Assembly (NCBI GenBank): GCA_900766975.1
Contig: CAAFXO010000055.1
Span: 1-55,893, forward strand
Direction of reading: 5' to 3'
Length of the DNA: 55,893 bases
DNA from: Bacteroidales bacterium
GTDB taxonomy: Bacteria; Bacteroidota; Bacteroidia; Bacteroidales; Muribaculaceae
Part shown: one piece after another, positions 35,668-44,414 of the stretch
Layout of the letters: the number at the start of each line of letters is the position of its first letter
Position numbering within the stretch: the first letter of the stretch is position 1
Notes under the pieces: generated by a model
Database searches by the model: none
What the model was told of the DNA's origin: nothing
What the model saw: the letters and a program-made list of their open reading frames with translations, nothing else
Position numbers and translations under genes: made by a program

Positions 35668-36690
35668 TTACTTCACTTCGAAAGAGGGGTCGACATACTT
35701 CTTGATCTTCTGGCGCATCGACTCGACAGTCTCCCACTCGCTGTTCTTGTCAGAGCTATAGTGGAATCCATCGGGCACGAGCGAGCCTTGATGATGGCGG
35801 ATATAATCCTCACGGGTGTGCTGGAACGACACCGAGGGGAGGATGGCATAATATCTGCCGATATCGATAGTGTTAAGAGCGTCGGTGGCGGTGATCATCT
35901 CCTCATGGAGCTTCTCGCCGGGACGAATACCCACCTCTACTTGTGGGAGGTTGGGAGCGATGGCGGTGGCTACATCCTTGATATGATAAGAAGGGATCTT
36001 GGGGATAAATATTTCGCCGCCGAGATGATGTTCGATAGCCCAGAGCACGAGATCGACGCCGGCCTCAAGCGAGATATTGAAACGAGTCATTCGCATATCG
36101 GTGATGGGGAGCTCCTTGGCGCCGGCATCACGACGGCCGATGAAGAATGGGATCACGCTTCCACGCGAGCCCATGACATTGCCATACCTCACGACGCTGA
36201 ATCTCACCGGGTTGTTACCCTTGATATTGTTGGCGGCAGTGAATAGCTTGTCGCTGGTGAGTTTGGTAGCGCCATAAAGATTGATGGGGGCACAAGCCTT
36301 GTCGGTGGAGAGAGCCACGACATGCTGCACACCGGTAGCGAGGGCTGCATTGATCACATTCTGAGCGCCATTGACATTGGTCTTGATGCACTCCTCGGGG
36401 TTGTACTCGGCAGTGTCGACCTGCTTGATGGCGGCGGCATGGATTATGACATCGATGCCTTGGCAAGCGCGAACCAGACGCTCACCATCGCGCACATCTC
36501 CGATAAAGAATCTCAGCTGAGGATACTTATCGTGAGGATACTTCTGCTTGAGTTCGAACTGCTTGAGTTCATCGCGAGAATATATGACAATTCTCTTCAC
36601 ATCGGGATAACGGCGGAGGATCACCTCCACGAACTTCTTACCAAACGAGCCGGTGCCACCCGTGATCAGAACAGACTTATTATTAAGCAT
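35668..36690 (-). CDS. pseB: UDP-N-acetylglucosamine 4,6-dehydratase (inverting)
   Basis: PseB starts the pathway by removing water from UDP-GlcNAc with inversion at C5. The 340-residue short-chain dehydrogenase/reductase has the nucleotide motif ITGGTGSFGKKFVEVIL, FFIGDVRDGERL, the catalytic YGATKL (YxxxK form), and the FNISLEAGVDLVLWAI region typical of PseB/FlaA1. It lies 11 bp after a GYF_2 membrane-protein gene, so both are probably on one transcript. No flagellar gene is seen, so the sugar presumably decorates surface polysaccharide or protein. Confidence 0.95.
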   Translation of the reverse strand: MLNNKSVLITGGTGSFGKKFVEVILRRYPDVKRIVIYSRDELKQFELKQKYPHDKYPQLRFFIGDVRDGERLVRACQGIDVIIHAAAIKQVDTAEYNPEECIKTNVNGAQNVINAALATGVQHVVALSTDKACAPINLYGATKLTSDKLFTAANNIKGNNPVRFSVVRYGNVMGSRGSVIPFFIGRRDAGAKELPITDMRMTRFNISLEAGVDLVLWAIEHHLGGEIFIPKIPSYHIKDVATAIAPNLPQVEVGIRPGEKLHEEMITATDALNTIDIGRYYAILPSVSFQHTREDYIRHHQGSLVPDGFHYSSDKNSEWETVESMRQKIKKYVDPSFEVK

Positions 36691-36701
36691 ATAGCGTAGG
36701 G

Positions 36702-37262
36702 CTAAAAAAGTGTTTTACCGATTACGGCATAAAAGATAATACTAAGGAAGAAAGAGATCCAGACCCAGAGTCGAGCTCGTCGGAGAGTCTCGATGGTATG
36801 GGCACGGAGCGACGAACGCTCCTCATCGGAATAGAGACTGCGCGAATTTTCGCTTTGGCTCATCTGATACTTGGTATAAGAAGCTTTGGCCTTGAAAGAG
36901 TAGACCAGAGCCACAATAGCAGTAGGGAAGAAGCCAAAAAGGGTGAGAATCAAAGAGAATATCACCACGGGAGGGAAAGAGGATGGCACCGACTCCTCAT
37001 CGAGGATGGGTGTCGGTGTGCTGACCACCTCTTGAGGAGGTGCGGGATTCGCGGGGGGTGCGATCTCAGACCGTGTGGGATGGGTCAGGTCGAAGATTCG
37101 TTGGCGGTAGAAGCGGCATATATCAGCCACCTCTTCCGCCATCTGCCAGTCGTCCATCCCCTTACACCACACGTAGGTGTCGGGGCGGACTCCGGCATCA
37201 GCGAGTTCGGCGAGCTCGTAAGGGCCACGCCTCTCTCCTTCGATCATAGCGAAATATCGCAT
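36702..37262 (-). CDS. GYF_2 domain protein with two membrane segments (CD225-like)
   Basis: The 186-residue protein has an N-terminal GYF_2/DUF4339 domain (residues 1-50; RYFAMIEGERRGPYELAELA and YVWCKGMDDWQMAEEV), a Pro/Glu linker (about 60-95) and a membrane module of two segments (about 97-120 and 165-185) separated by ALVYSFKAKASYTKYQ and a charged region. This resembles CD225/dispanin-type proteins. Function is unknown. It sits 11 bp before pseB and 16 bp after a second GYF_2 protein, so it is probably cotranscribed with the pseudaminic acid genes. Confidence 0.75.
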   Translation of the reverse strand: MRYFAMIEGERRGPYELAELADAGVRPDTYVWCKGMDDWQMAEEVADICRFYRQRIFDLTHPTRSEIAPPANPAPPQEVVSTPTPILDEESVPSSFPPVVIFSLILTLFGFFPTAIVALVYSFKAKASYTKYQMSQSENSRSLYSDEERSSLRAHTIETLRRARLWVWISFFLSIIFYAVIGKTLF

Positions 37263-37278
37263 TTCTTCTTATTGCTAA

Positions 37279-38055
37279 TTATAGGAATAATGAAAAATCA
37301 TAGATAGAGGGGTCGTAAGCGGGAGTGCTTGCGGCAGAGAATACACCCAGAGCGATCATAGCGATGACTCCCAAGAGGCAAAGCACACAAATGATACCAC
37401 CGACGATCACCATGGTGCGGGCTGTCGAATTGGCGGCATCACCGCCGACTTTGTCGCCGCGATCATAGCAATCGTTAGCTTTCTTGGCGTTAACGATACC
37501 GATAATGCCGAATATCACGCCCAAGCATCCGGAGAAGAGGACACCGGCGATGGTGATAATGATCGACCAAGTCAGATAATTGGTATGAGCGATGGGCTGA
37601 TTATATCCGTAAGGAGGCTGACCGTAACCGGCGGGCTGGCCATATCCGGCGGGCTGGCCATATCCGGCTGGTTGACCATATCCGGCGGGCTGGCCGTAAC
37701 CGGCTGGCTGGCCATATCCGGCAGGCTGACCATATCCGGCAGGCTGACCGTAACCGGCAGGCTGACCATATCCGGCGGGCTGGCCATATCCGGCCGGTTG
37801 ACCAAATCCGGCAGGCTGTGCCGGCTGTACAGGTTCAACCGGTTGCACAGGTTGTACCGGCTGAATAGGTTCTACAGGTTGCTGAGGGGCATAGAGAAGG
37901 TCTGCCAACTCAGGGAGATTCGAAGCAGGCACCCAATCGGTGAGGCCTTGACGCCACACAGGAGAGTCGGAGTTAAGGCCATTGGCAAGTAATTGATCTT
38001 TGGAGAGTGGGCCAATTTGCTGCCCATTGACCATCATAAAATACTTTTCATCCAT
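37279..38055 (-). CDS. GYF_2 protein with Gly-Tyr-Gly-Gln-Pro-Ala repeat and membrane module
   Basis: The 258-residue protein has a GYF_2/DUF4339 domain (1-50; KYFMMVNGQQIGPLSKDQLL, WRQGLTDWVPAS) and a PVQPVEP linker. About eleven copies of the hexapeptide GYGQPA follow (about 80-145), and then a CD225/DUF4190-like module with two membrane segments (about 165-190 and 215-240) around IFGIIGIVNAKKANDCYDRG. The repeat makes a flexible, tyrosine-rich, proline-rich linker. The gene is 42 bp after secA and 16 bp before the related GYF_2 gene. No promoter box is visible in the 42 bp, so it may depend on read-through from secA. Confidence 0.78.
   Translation of the reverse strand: MDEKYFMMVNGQQIGPLSKDQLLANGLNSDSPVWRQGLTDWVPASNLPELADLLYAPQQPVEPIQPVQPVQPVEPVQPAQPAGFGQPAGYGQPAGYGQPAGYGQPAGYGQPAGYGQPAGYGQPAGYGQPAGYGQPAGYGQPAGYGQPPYGYNQPIAHTNYLTWSIIITIAGVLFSGCLGVIFGIIGIVNAKKANDCYDRGDKVGGDAANSTARTMVIVGGIICVLCLLGVIAMIALGVFSAASTPAYDPSIYDFSLFL
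37610..37815. repeat. 18-bp tandem repeat inside the GYF_2 gene
   Basis: About eleven copies of an 18-bp unit (tatccggcgggctggcca with silent changes) encode GYGQPA. The unit keeps the frame, so copy-number changes would lengthen or shorten the linker without frameshift. Confidence 0.85.
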
Positions 38056-38097
38056 AACTATCAGGATTTTAAAATGGTTAGAGAGATAATTCCGAAA

Positions 38098-41000
38098 TTA
38101 CTGACCACGTCCGCAGCAGTTCTTATACTTCTTACCGCTGCCGCAGGGGCAAGGATCATTTCGGCCCACTTTGGGTTGCGCCTTGATGGGCTGAGTGACG
38201 GGACGACCGCCGCGGTTGGCATTCATAGCAGCCTGACGCTGAGCGGCTTCACCCTCGTAGGTTTCACGTGTAGTGCTATATCCGGCATACGGGTTGGGCA
38301 CACCTCCGGCAGGAGCCTGAGTGATGGAGGCGTTGCGAGGCTGGGCATATACCGGACGGCGGCGACGCATCTCCTCCTCTTGCTTACGACGAGCCTCCTC
38401 GGCAGCCTTTTCGGCAGCCTTCGACTCCTCATAATCGGGCACAGCCTTGCGACCACGCATCAGAGTGGCAACCGACTTGGAGTTCATCTCGACGAGCATC
38501 TTTTCCCAGATGTTGTAAGCCTCGATCTTGTAGATCACCAGCGGGTCTTTCTGTTCGTAGGTGGCATTCTGCACAGCCTTGCGGAGTTCATCCATTTCGC
38601 GGAGTTGCTCTTGCCAGCAAGAGTCGATCGAAGAGAGGAGGACAGCCTTCTCCCAGGCCTTGGCGAGGGGTTTGCAACCATTGTTGTAACACTCCTCGAT
38701 ATCGGCACGGATGTTGAACATACGTCTGCCATCGGTCATAGGCACGCCGATCGGGCCTTTTGCACCCTTCTCCTCGACGAAATCCTTGACGTAAGGCATG
38801 ATGTCGGCGCAGAGTTTCTCCTTCTTGCGTTCCATAGTCGCCATAACTTCCTCGGCGATCTTGGCGGCAATCTCCTGCTCATCGAGCTTGCCATATTCAG
38901 TCTCAGTGAAGGGGACTTCGATGGCGAAAACACGATTCAATTCCTCGGAGAACTCCTCGAAAGACTCGAATCGAGTCGAAGCGAGCGAATCGCTCAACTC
39001 ATATACCATATTGGCGATGTCGACGCCGATACGCTCACCCTTGAGAGCATTCTGACGGCGCGAATATACGCCACGACGCTGAGCATTCATGACATCGTCA
39101 TACTCTACGAGGCGCTTACGGATACCGAAGTTGTTCTCCTCGACACGTTTCTGAGCATTTTCGATACTCTTGGTCACCATGCTGTTTTCGATCATCTCAC
39201 CCTCCTTGAAGCCGAGTCGGTCGAGCATCTTCACGACACGATCGTTGGCGAAGAGACGCATCACAGTGTCTTCGAACGAGACGAAGAAGACGGAGCTACC
39301 GGGGTCACCTTGACGGCCGGCACGACCACGCAACTGGCGGTCGACACGGCGCGACTCATGGCGCTCGGTGCCGATGATGGCGAGACCGCCGGCGGCCTTC
39401 ACCTCGGGCGAAAGCTTGATATCCGTACCACGACCTGCCATGTTAGTGGCGATGGTGACAGTGCCCTTCTGACCGGCAAGAGCCACAATCTCAGCCTCCT
39501 TCTGGTGGAGCTTGGCATTGAGCACCTGGTGGTCGATCTTGCGGAGTTTCAGCATCTTGGAGAGCAACTCGGAGATCTCTACCGATGTGGTGCCGACCAG
39601 CACGGGGCGACCCACAGCGATCATATCCTCGATCTCCCGGATCACGGCAGCATATTTCTCCTTCTTGGTGCGATATACGCGGTCGTTCATATCATTGCGG
39701 ATCACCGGACGATTGGTCGGGATCTCGATGACATCGAGTTTGTAGATATCATAGAACTCGCCCGCTTCGGTCATAGCCGTACCGGTCATACCGGCGAGTT
39801 TGCGATACATACGGAAGTAATTTTGCAGCGTAATGGTGGCGTAGGTCTGTGTAGCTGCCTCCACCTTCACACCCTCCTTGGCTTCGATAGCCTGGTGGAG
39901 GCCATCGGAATAGCGGCGACCCTCCATGATACGTCCGGTCTGCTCATCTACGATCTTGATCTTATTATCATCGATCACATATTCGACATCCTTGTCGAAG
40001 AGAGTATAAGCCTTAAGCAACTGATTGACAGTATGTACACGCTCCGACTTGATCGAATAGTTCTGGAGGAGATTATCCTTCATCTCGCGTTTCTCTTCGG
40101 CGGAGAGCTGTTCATTCTCGACGGCGCTGAGCTGAGAGGCGATGTCGGGGAGGATGAAGAAATCGGGGTCGGTAGTAGTGCCGGAGAGCACTTCGATACC
40201 CTTATCGGTGAGCTCGATAGAGTGATTCTTCTCATCGATCACGAAATAGAGGGGCTCGACGGCTACGGGCATTTCGCGGTTGTTGTCAGCCATATATTTA
40301 GCCTCGACCTTGAGGAGCAAGGGCTTGATACCCTCCTCGGAGAGATAACGGATCAGGGGGCCATGCTTGGGGAGTGCCTTATAGACGCGGAATAGAGCGA
40401 GGCCACCATTCTCGAGGTCGCCGGCAGAGATCTTCTCCTTGGCCTCGAGCAGGAGTTGCTGAGCGAGTTTACGCTGAGCATTCACCACCTTTTCAACGTT
40501 GGGTTTGAACTCATTGAACATTTGGTCGTCGCCCTTAGGCACAGGACCTGAGATGATAAGAGGGGTACGAGCATCGTCGATCAAGACGGAGTCGACCTCA
40601 TCGACGATGGCATAATAATGCTGTTCGCGCTGCACGAGGTCTTGAGTCTGCACCGCCATATTGTCGCGGAGATAGTCGAAACCGAACTCATTGTTCGTAC
40701 CGAAAGTGATGTCGCAGGCGTAGGCTTGGCGGCGATCTTCGGAGTTGGGTTCGGTCTTGTCGATACAAGCCACAGTCAAGCCATGGAACTGATAGAGGGG
40801 GCCCATCCACTCGGAGTCGCGCTTGGCGAGGTAGTCATTGACCGTAACGACATGGACACCCTCGCCCGTAAGAGCGTTGAGGAACACCGGGAGTGTAGCC
40901 ACGAGGGTCTTACCCTCACCGGTGGCCATCTCGGCGATGTTGTTGGTGACCTTGCCATTGTTGGTGATGCCATGGAGCACCATACCGCCGATGAGCTGCA

Positions 41001-41523
41001 CGTCATAGTGCATCATATCCCAAGTAACCAGGTTGCCACCTGCCATCCAGGAGTTCTTATATATAGCCTTATCGCCGTCGATGGTAATAAAATCTTTACC
41101 CTGGCGAGCCAGCTGACGGTCAGCCTCGGTGACAGTCACCTCGATGGTTTCATTCTCCTTGAAACGGCGAGCAGTCTCCTTGATTACGGCAAAGACTTCG
41201 GGGAGAGCCTCGTCAAGGTCGCGGGCATATTGCGTAAACATCTCCTCGCGGAGGTCGTCGATCTTCTTCCAGAGCGACTCACGCTTGTCATAATCGAGAG
41301 TCTCGATCTGAGCGCGGATGTCATCCATCTGCTTCTTATATTCGGCAGCATTGCCGCGGATATGATCGCGCACCTTGTCGATACGAGCACGAAGTTCGTC
41401 GTTAGAGATAGTCAAGATCTCCTCCGAGATGGGGTTGATCTCTGTTTTGAGGCGATTCCAAAGGGGACGCACGGAGCGTTCAGACTGATCGCCAAAGATT
41501 TTTTTAAAAAATTTATTTATCAT
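38098..41523 (-). CDS. secA: Preprotein translocase ATPase SecA
   Basis: SecA drives export through SecYEG. The 1141-residue protein has the Walker A segment EMATGEGKTLVATLPVFLN, the DEAD-like DEVDSVLIDDARTPLIISG, TNMAGRGTDIKL, and a C-terminal SEC-C zinc motif (NDPCPCGSGKKYKNCCG). It is longer than the 900-residue E. coli protein through an N-terminal part, an insertion after the first nucleotide domain and a long Glu/Arg- and Pro-rich tail, which is normal for Bacteroidota SecA. It precedes the GYF_2-pse genes by 42 bp and follows the phosphatase-family gene by 48 bp. Confidence 0.97.
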   Translation of the reverse strand: MINKFFKKIFGDQSERSVRPLWNRLKTEINPISEEILTISNDELRARIDKVRDHIRGNAAEYKKQMDDIRAQIETLDYDKRESLWKKIDDLREEMFTQYARDLDEALPEVFAVIKETARRFKENETIEVTVTEADRQLARQGKDFITIDGDKAIYKNSWMAGGNLVTWDMMHYDVQLIGGMVLHGITNNGKVTNNIAEMATGEGKTLVATLPVFLNALTGEGVHVVTVNDYLAKRDSEWMGPLYQFHGLTVACIDKTEPNSEDRRQAYACDITFGTNNEFGFDYLRDNMAVQTQDLVQREQHYYAIVDEVDSVLIDDARTPLIISGPVPKGDDQMFNEFKPNVEKVVNAQRKLAQQLLLEAKEKISAGDLENGGLALFRVYKALPKHGPLIRYLSEEGIKPLLLKVEAKYMADNNREMPVAVEPLYFVIDEKNHSIELTDKGIEVLSGTTTDPDFFILPDIASQLSAVENEQLSAEEKREMKDNLLQNYSIKSERVHTVNQLLKAYTLFDKDVEYVIDDNKIKIVDEQTGRIMEGRRYSDGLHQAIEAKEGVKVEAATQTYATITLQNYFRMYRKLAGMTGTAMTEAGEFYDIYKLDVIEIPTNRPVIRNDMNDRVYRTKKEKYAAVIREIEDMIAVGRPVLVGTTSVEISELLSKMLKLRKIDHQVLNAKLHQKEAEIVALAGQKGTVTIATNMAGRGTDIKLSPEVKAAGGLAIIGTERHESRRVDRQLRGRAGRQGDPGSSVFFVSFEDTVMRLFANDRVVKMLDRLGFKEGEMIENSMVTKSIENAQKRVEENNFGIRKRLVEYDDVMNAQRRGVYSRRQNALKGERIGVDIANMVYELSDSLASTRFESFEEFSEELNRVFAIEVPFTETEYGKLDEQEIAAKIAEEVMATMERKKEKLCADIMPYVKDFVEEKGAKGPIGVPMTDGRRMFNIRADIEECYNNGCKPLAKAWEKAVLLSSIDSCWQEQLREMDELRKAVQNATYEQKDPLVIYKIEAYNIWEKMLVEMNSKSVATLMRGRKAVPDYEESKAAEKAAEEARRKQEEEMRRRRPVYAQPRNASITQAPAGGVPNPYAGYSTTRETYEGEAAQRQAAMNANRGGRPVTQPIKAQPKVGRNDPCPCGSGKKYKNCCGRGQ

Positions 41524-41571
41524 TGTCTATTATAATTTTCGTGATTAATAGGGGTATATCCTGATAGATGA

Positions 41572-43161
41572 TTACTTTTCATCGAGAGGGAGAGCTTTCT
41601 GAGTAGCGCCATTGGGAGCTCGAATATGGAGAGCATTGGTAAGCGTTGGAGCCAACCTGACGGCATCGACGGTGGCATTGATGCGAGTCGGGGCTACTCC
41701 GGGCGCTCTGATGAATGCCGGAGTAAGTATCGAGGCGTGACGGACCACTCTCTCATGGATCGGGAGCTGCTCATCGTAAGCCACTCTCCATCCCGGGGAG
41801 AATCGCATGAAGATATCTCCGCAATATTGCAGGTCTACACCTAAGCGGATATCGCGGCAAGCATCGGATGCAGAGGAGATCACATCATCGATGGTATAAG
41901 CATCGGCGACGCCACTCATCTTTACCAAGAAAGTGCGAGCCTCCGCCAGCACATCGGCAGTGTTAATACGAGTATTTTCGAGGGCTTTATGATCGAAGAA
42001 TACCTGATCATCGCGAATCTCAAGCACGTAAGAGGCAGCACCGAAGCGTGCCGAGAGGTAAGAATTCAGGAGAGAACGAGCCCTCTTGGTGGAGAAGACC
42101 CCTGTAGGGATCTTATACTTGCTGTCATCTTGATTGGGGTCGTCATAATAGCCGGTCGAAGAGAGCCATATTACGACATTATCGGCGCCGACCGACTTAT
42201 CGACGGCGCTGATGAGGCGCGCCAGCTGGCCGTCGAGTCGGAGATAGGCATCGATCAGCTCGGCATTGACAGCGCCGGAAGATGAATATTTGAACGGGGC
42301 GAGGGAATAAGCCACATTGAGCATATCGGTTTCGCCCGGGGTATTTCCGAGGTTAAGATTATTGATCAAGTCGATAGCGACATCAGTCACCTCTCGATTG
42401 GCGAACGGCGAGTTGGCGAATCGGAGATATACATCGCGATCGCGATGGCTGAAAGAGTGACGGAATGGAGAGATGCGTCGCTTCTGAGGGATACCCTCTA
42501 CCCTATTGAAAGTGGCGGAGGGAGTCCAGACCATGGTGTCGATACGTGTGGCGAGCGATCGGCTCAGATTGCGCGAATAGACACTCGAAGGGATGGCATT
42601 ATAATATGAAGAAGAGGCCCAATTGCCCGACGAATTGTTGAGCCAGAGGGCACCGGTGCCGGCATGACCTGCCATAATGACAGCCTGCTGCGGGTCGATA
42701 GCCACGGAATATACCTTGGCAGCTCCGGCGGCATCGATCACGAGCTCATCTGCGATGGTGGAAAGCCTCAGGCCGGTCGGAGTGAACGAATCGTTGGATA
42801 TCGAGAGGGCATCGGCGGGAGTGAGGGGTGGACGATGAGTCACCCTCGACTGTTTCACCTCATAAATATTGGCGGAGGGGACACCCGTTTCTGCGGGATA
42901 AGCGCCGGTGTAAAGCAGGGCTGTGGCTGATGTGCCATCGAGGCGTGATGTCTTGAAATCGACGTCGCGCATATACACACCATCAGCGAGCAAGGCCTTG
43001 AAACCCTTCTCGCCGAAATAATCGCGAAGATATTCTATATAGTCGGTGCGGAGCTGATCAACGACGATACCGACCACGAGACGTGGTCGCGCCTGACCTC
43101 CCTGAGCGGCGAGCGACAGAGCTGCCGCCACCGACAACACCGAGAGAGCGAGTCTCTTCAT
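41572..43161 (-). CDS. Alkaline phosphatase-family protein, apparently lacking metal ligands
   Basis: The 529-residue protein has a signal peptide (about 1-24) and the PF01663-type fold: RLVVGIVVDQLRTDYIEYL near residue 28-45, GTSATALLYTGAYPAETGVP near 76-95 and a C-terminal APTLTNALHIRAPNG segment. Two metal-binding blocks of active relatives of the PafA type are changed. The usual SSPDxxGH region reads SLAPFKYSS (about 287-295), and the usual SADHG reads SSTGYYDDP (about 334-342). The late THG motif also reads RHAS. It is therefore probably a non-catalytic member, although the first metal aspartate (about 35) is kept. Its start lies inside the upstream gene, a 104-nt overlap. Confidence 0.82.
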   Translation of the reverse strand: MKRLALSVLSVAAALSLAAQGGQARPRLVVGIVVDQLRTDYIEYLRDYFGEKGFKALLADGVYMRDVDFKTSRLDGTSATALLYTGAYPAETGVPSANIYEVKQSRVTHRPPLTPADALSISNDSFTPTGLRLSTIADELVIDAAGAAKVYSVAIDPQQAVIMAGHAGTGALWLNNSSGNWASSSYYNAIPSSVYSRNLSRSLATRIDTMVWTPSATFNRVEGIPQKRRISPFRHSFSHRDRDVYLRFANSPFANREVTDVAIDLINNLNLGNTPGETDMLNVAYSLAPFKYSSSGAVNAELIDAYLRLDGQLARLISAVDKSVGADNVVIWLSSTGYYDDPNQDDSKYKIPTGVFSTKRARSLLNSYLSARFGAASYVLEIRDDQVFFDHKALENTRINTADVLAEARTFLVKMSGVADAYTIDDVISSASDACRDIRLGVDLQYCGDIFMRFSPGWRVAYDEQLPIHERVVRHASILTPAFIRAPGVAPTRINATVDAVRLAPTLTNALHIRAPNGATQKALPLDEK

Positions 43162-44380
43162 AAGTGCGTGATTTAGCCGATTTATATTTCTTATTAATAT
43201 AGCCCTCAGCGCGGGGGATAAGGGCGTAGGTTATCGCCATGATCATGGTGAGCGCCATGAGTGGGAAGAAGGCAGGGTTGGCACACTGCTGCTGGAATGG
43301 CCAGACGATGCCACTCACCAAGAGGGCGATGATGTCGTAATAAGCGATTGCCAGCGAGAGCCAACGGAGTCGGCGACCCGACCAGATGCTCGCGGCAAAA
43401 ATGAGTTGAAGAGGGTTGAGCCATATCAGCAGCATATTGGGCGATGTGGCTTCATGGCTGCTGAAGAATACCAAGAAAGTGATGATACACCCACCCAGCC
43501 CCATCAGGCTGAAAATCAGCGTGTAGAACCAACGCCATACTCTCTGTCGGCGCCATTGGATCCAACATAGCAGGATGGTGAGGGTCATAAGCGACAGAGA
43601 GAGAGTCAACGGGGAGGCGATCCAAGGGGTGGGGCCGAGGGTTGCATCGGGGATGCCGTCGAACACGACACGATGTTGCGCCACCAAGGGGCGCCCGTCG
43701 GCGAAGTGAGCACCCTCCACCTTCTTCATCATCTCAAGAGGCACGAACATCTCTTGGCGGCCGGTGATCGGAGTGTCGATGCCGGAGCCGAGAGCGAGGT
43801 CGATGCCAAACTGATACCAAGGATAATCGCGATGATATGCACGCATCTCGCGGCGGAACGTGCCGTATGCTATCGAATCGGGATAGATGATGCGCGAAGA
43901 TGCCACCTGATCGAGGCGGTCGAGGATGCGTGTGGCGCAATTATCCTTGACATAGTTGTAACGATACACCCGATTGGCGGGGAGAGCCTCTGTGCGAAGC
44001 ATGGAGAGCAACTTCGAGGCCTCGGCGGGAGTCAGGTTGAGGTCTTGCTCCTCGACATGGCGACCGAACATCATATACTCCTGCATAAAGAGAGAGAAGG
44101 GATATGAGGAGAGCATATAGTCGGTCTCGCCTTTCACGAATCGATATACAAAATTGGGCTGAGCGAAATCGAATGTGCCATAATTCCACACCGAATCGAG
44201 AGGAGTGCCGAATCTGTCGACACCTCTTACGCGGATGGCCTCATGACCACACAGCTCGTAGACCTCGCTACCCGGCCAGCAGGTGACGAGACTTACTACA
44301 ACCGAATCCTGTCGCTCGCCGGCAAGGGATGCCGAGACGAGCAGCAGGATTGCGTATATCAGTGTCGAAAGACGTTTCAT
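43058..44380 (-). CDS. DUF4105 (Lnb N-terminal domain-like) membrane protein
   Basis: The 440-residue protein has a signal peptide (about 1-20), a periplasmic DUF4105 domain (about 25-250) with the conserved CGHEAIRV, GTFDFAQPNFVYRFVKGETD and DNCATRILDRLD blocks, and then about five membrane segments (about 255-400). DUF4105 has been renamed after Lnb, a Bacteroides lipoprotein N-acyltransferase, so this may complete lipoprotein acylation after Lgt and Lsp. The Cys in DNCATR and the His in CGHEA would be the candidate catalytic residues. The last 35 codons overlap the next gene in another frame and read as low-complexity GGSSVARRSGRSGATTSRG, probably not conserved. Confidence 0.78.
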   Translation of the reverse strand: MKRLSTLIYAILLLVSASLAGERQDSVVVSLVTCWPGSEVYELCGHEAIRVRGVDRFGTPLDSVWNYGTFDFAQPNFVYRFVKGETDYMLSSYPFSLFMQEYMMFGRHVEEQDLNLTPAEASKLLSMLRTEALPANRVYRYNYVKDNCATRILDRLDQVASSRIIYPDSIAYGTFRREMRAYHRDYPWYQFGIDLALGSGIDTPITGRQEMFVPLEMMKKVEGAHFADGRPLVAQHRVVFDGIPDATLGPTPWIASPLTLSLSLMTLTILLCWIQWRRQRVWRWFYTLIFSLMGLGGCIITFLVFFSSHEATSPNMLLIWLNPLQLIFAASIWSGRRLRWLSLAIAYYDIIALLVSGIVWPFQQQCANPAFFPLMALTMIMAITYALIPRAEGYINKKYKSAKSRTYEETRSLGVVGGGSSVARRSGRSGATTSRGRYRR

Positions 44381-44414
44381 TTAGCTTATAACGTGCTACT
44401 TAGAGTAGCGAGAC

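Noticed and set aside
37993..40395. An 800-codon open frame on the plus strand
   Set aside because: It lies fully antisense to secA, begins in the spacer and has the His/Leu/Asp-rich composition expected of the complement of coding DNA; secA on the other strand has all its motifs.
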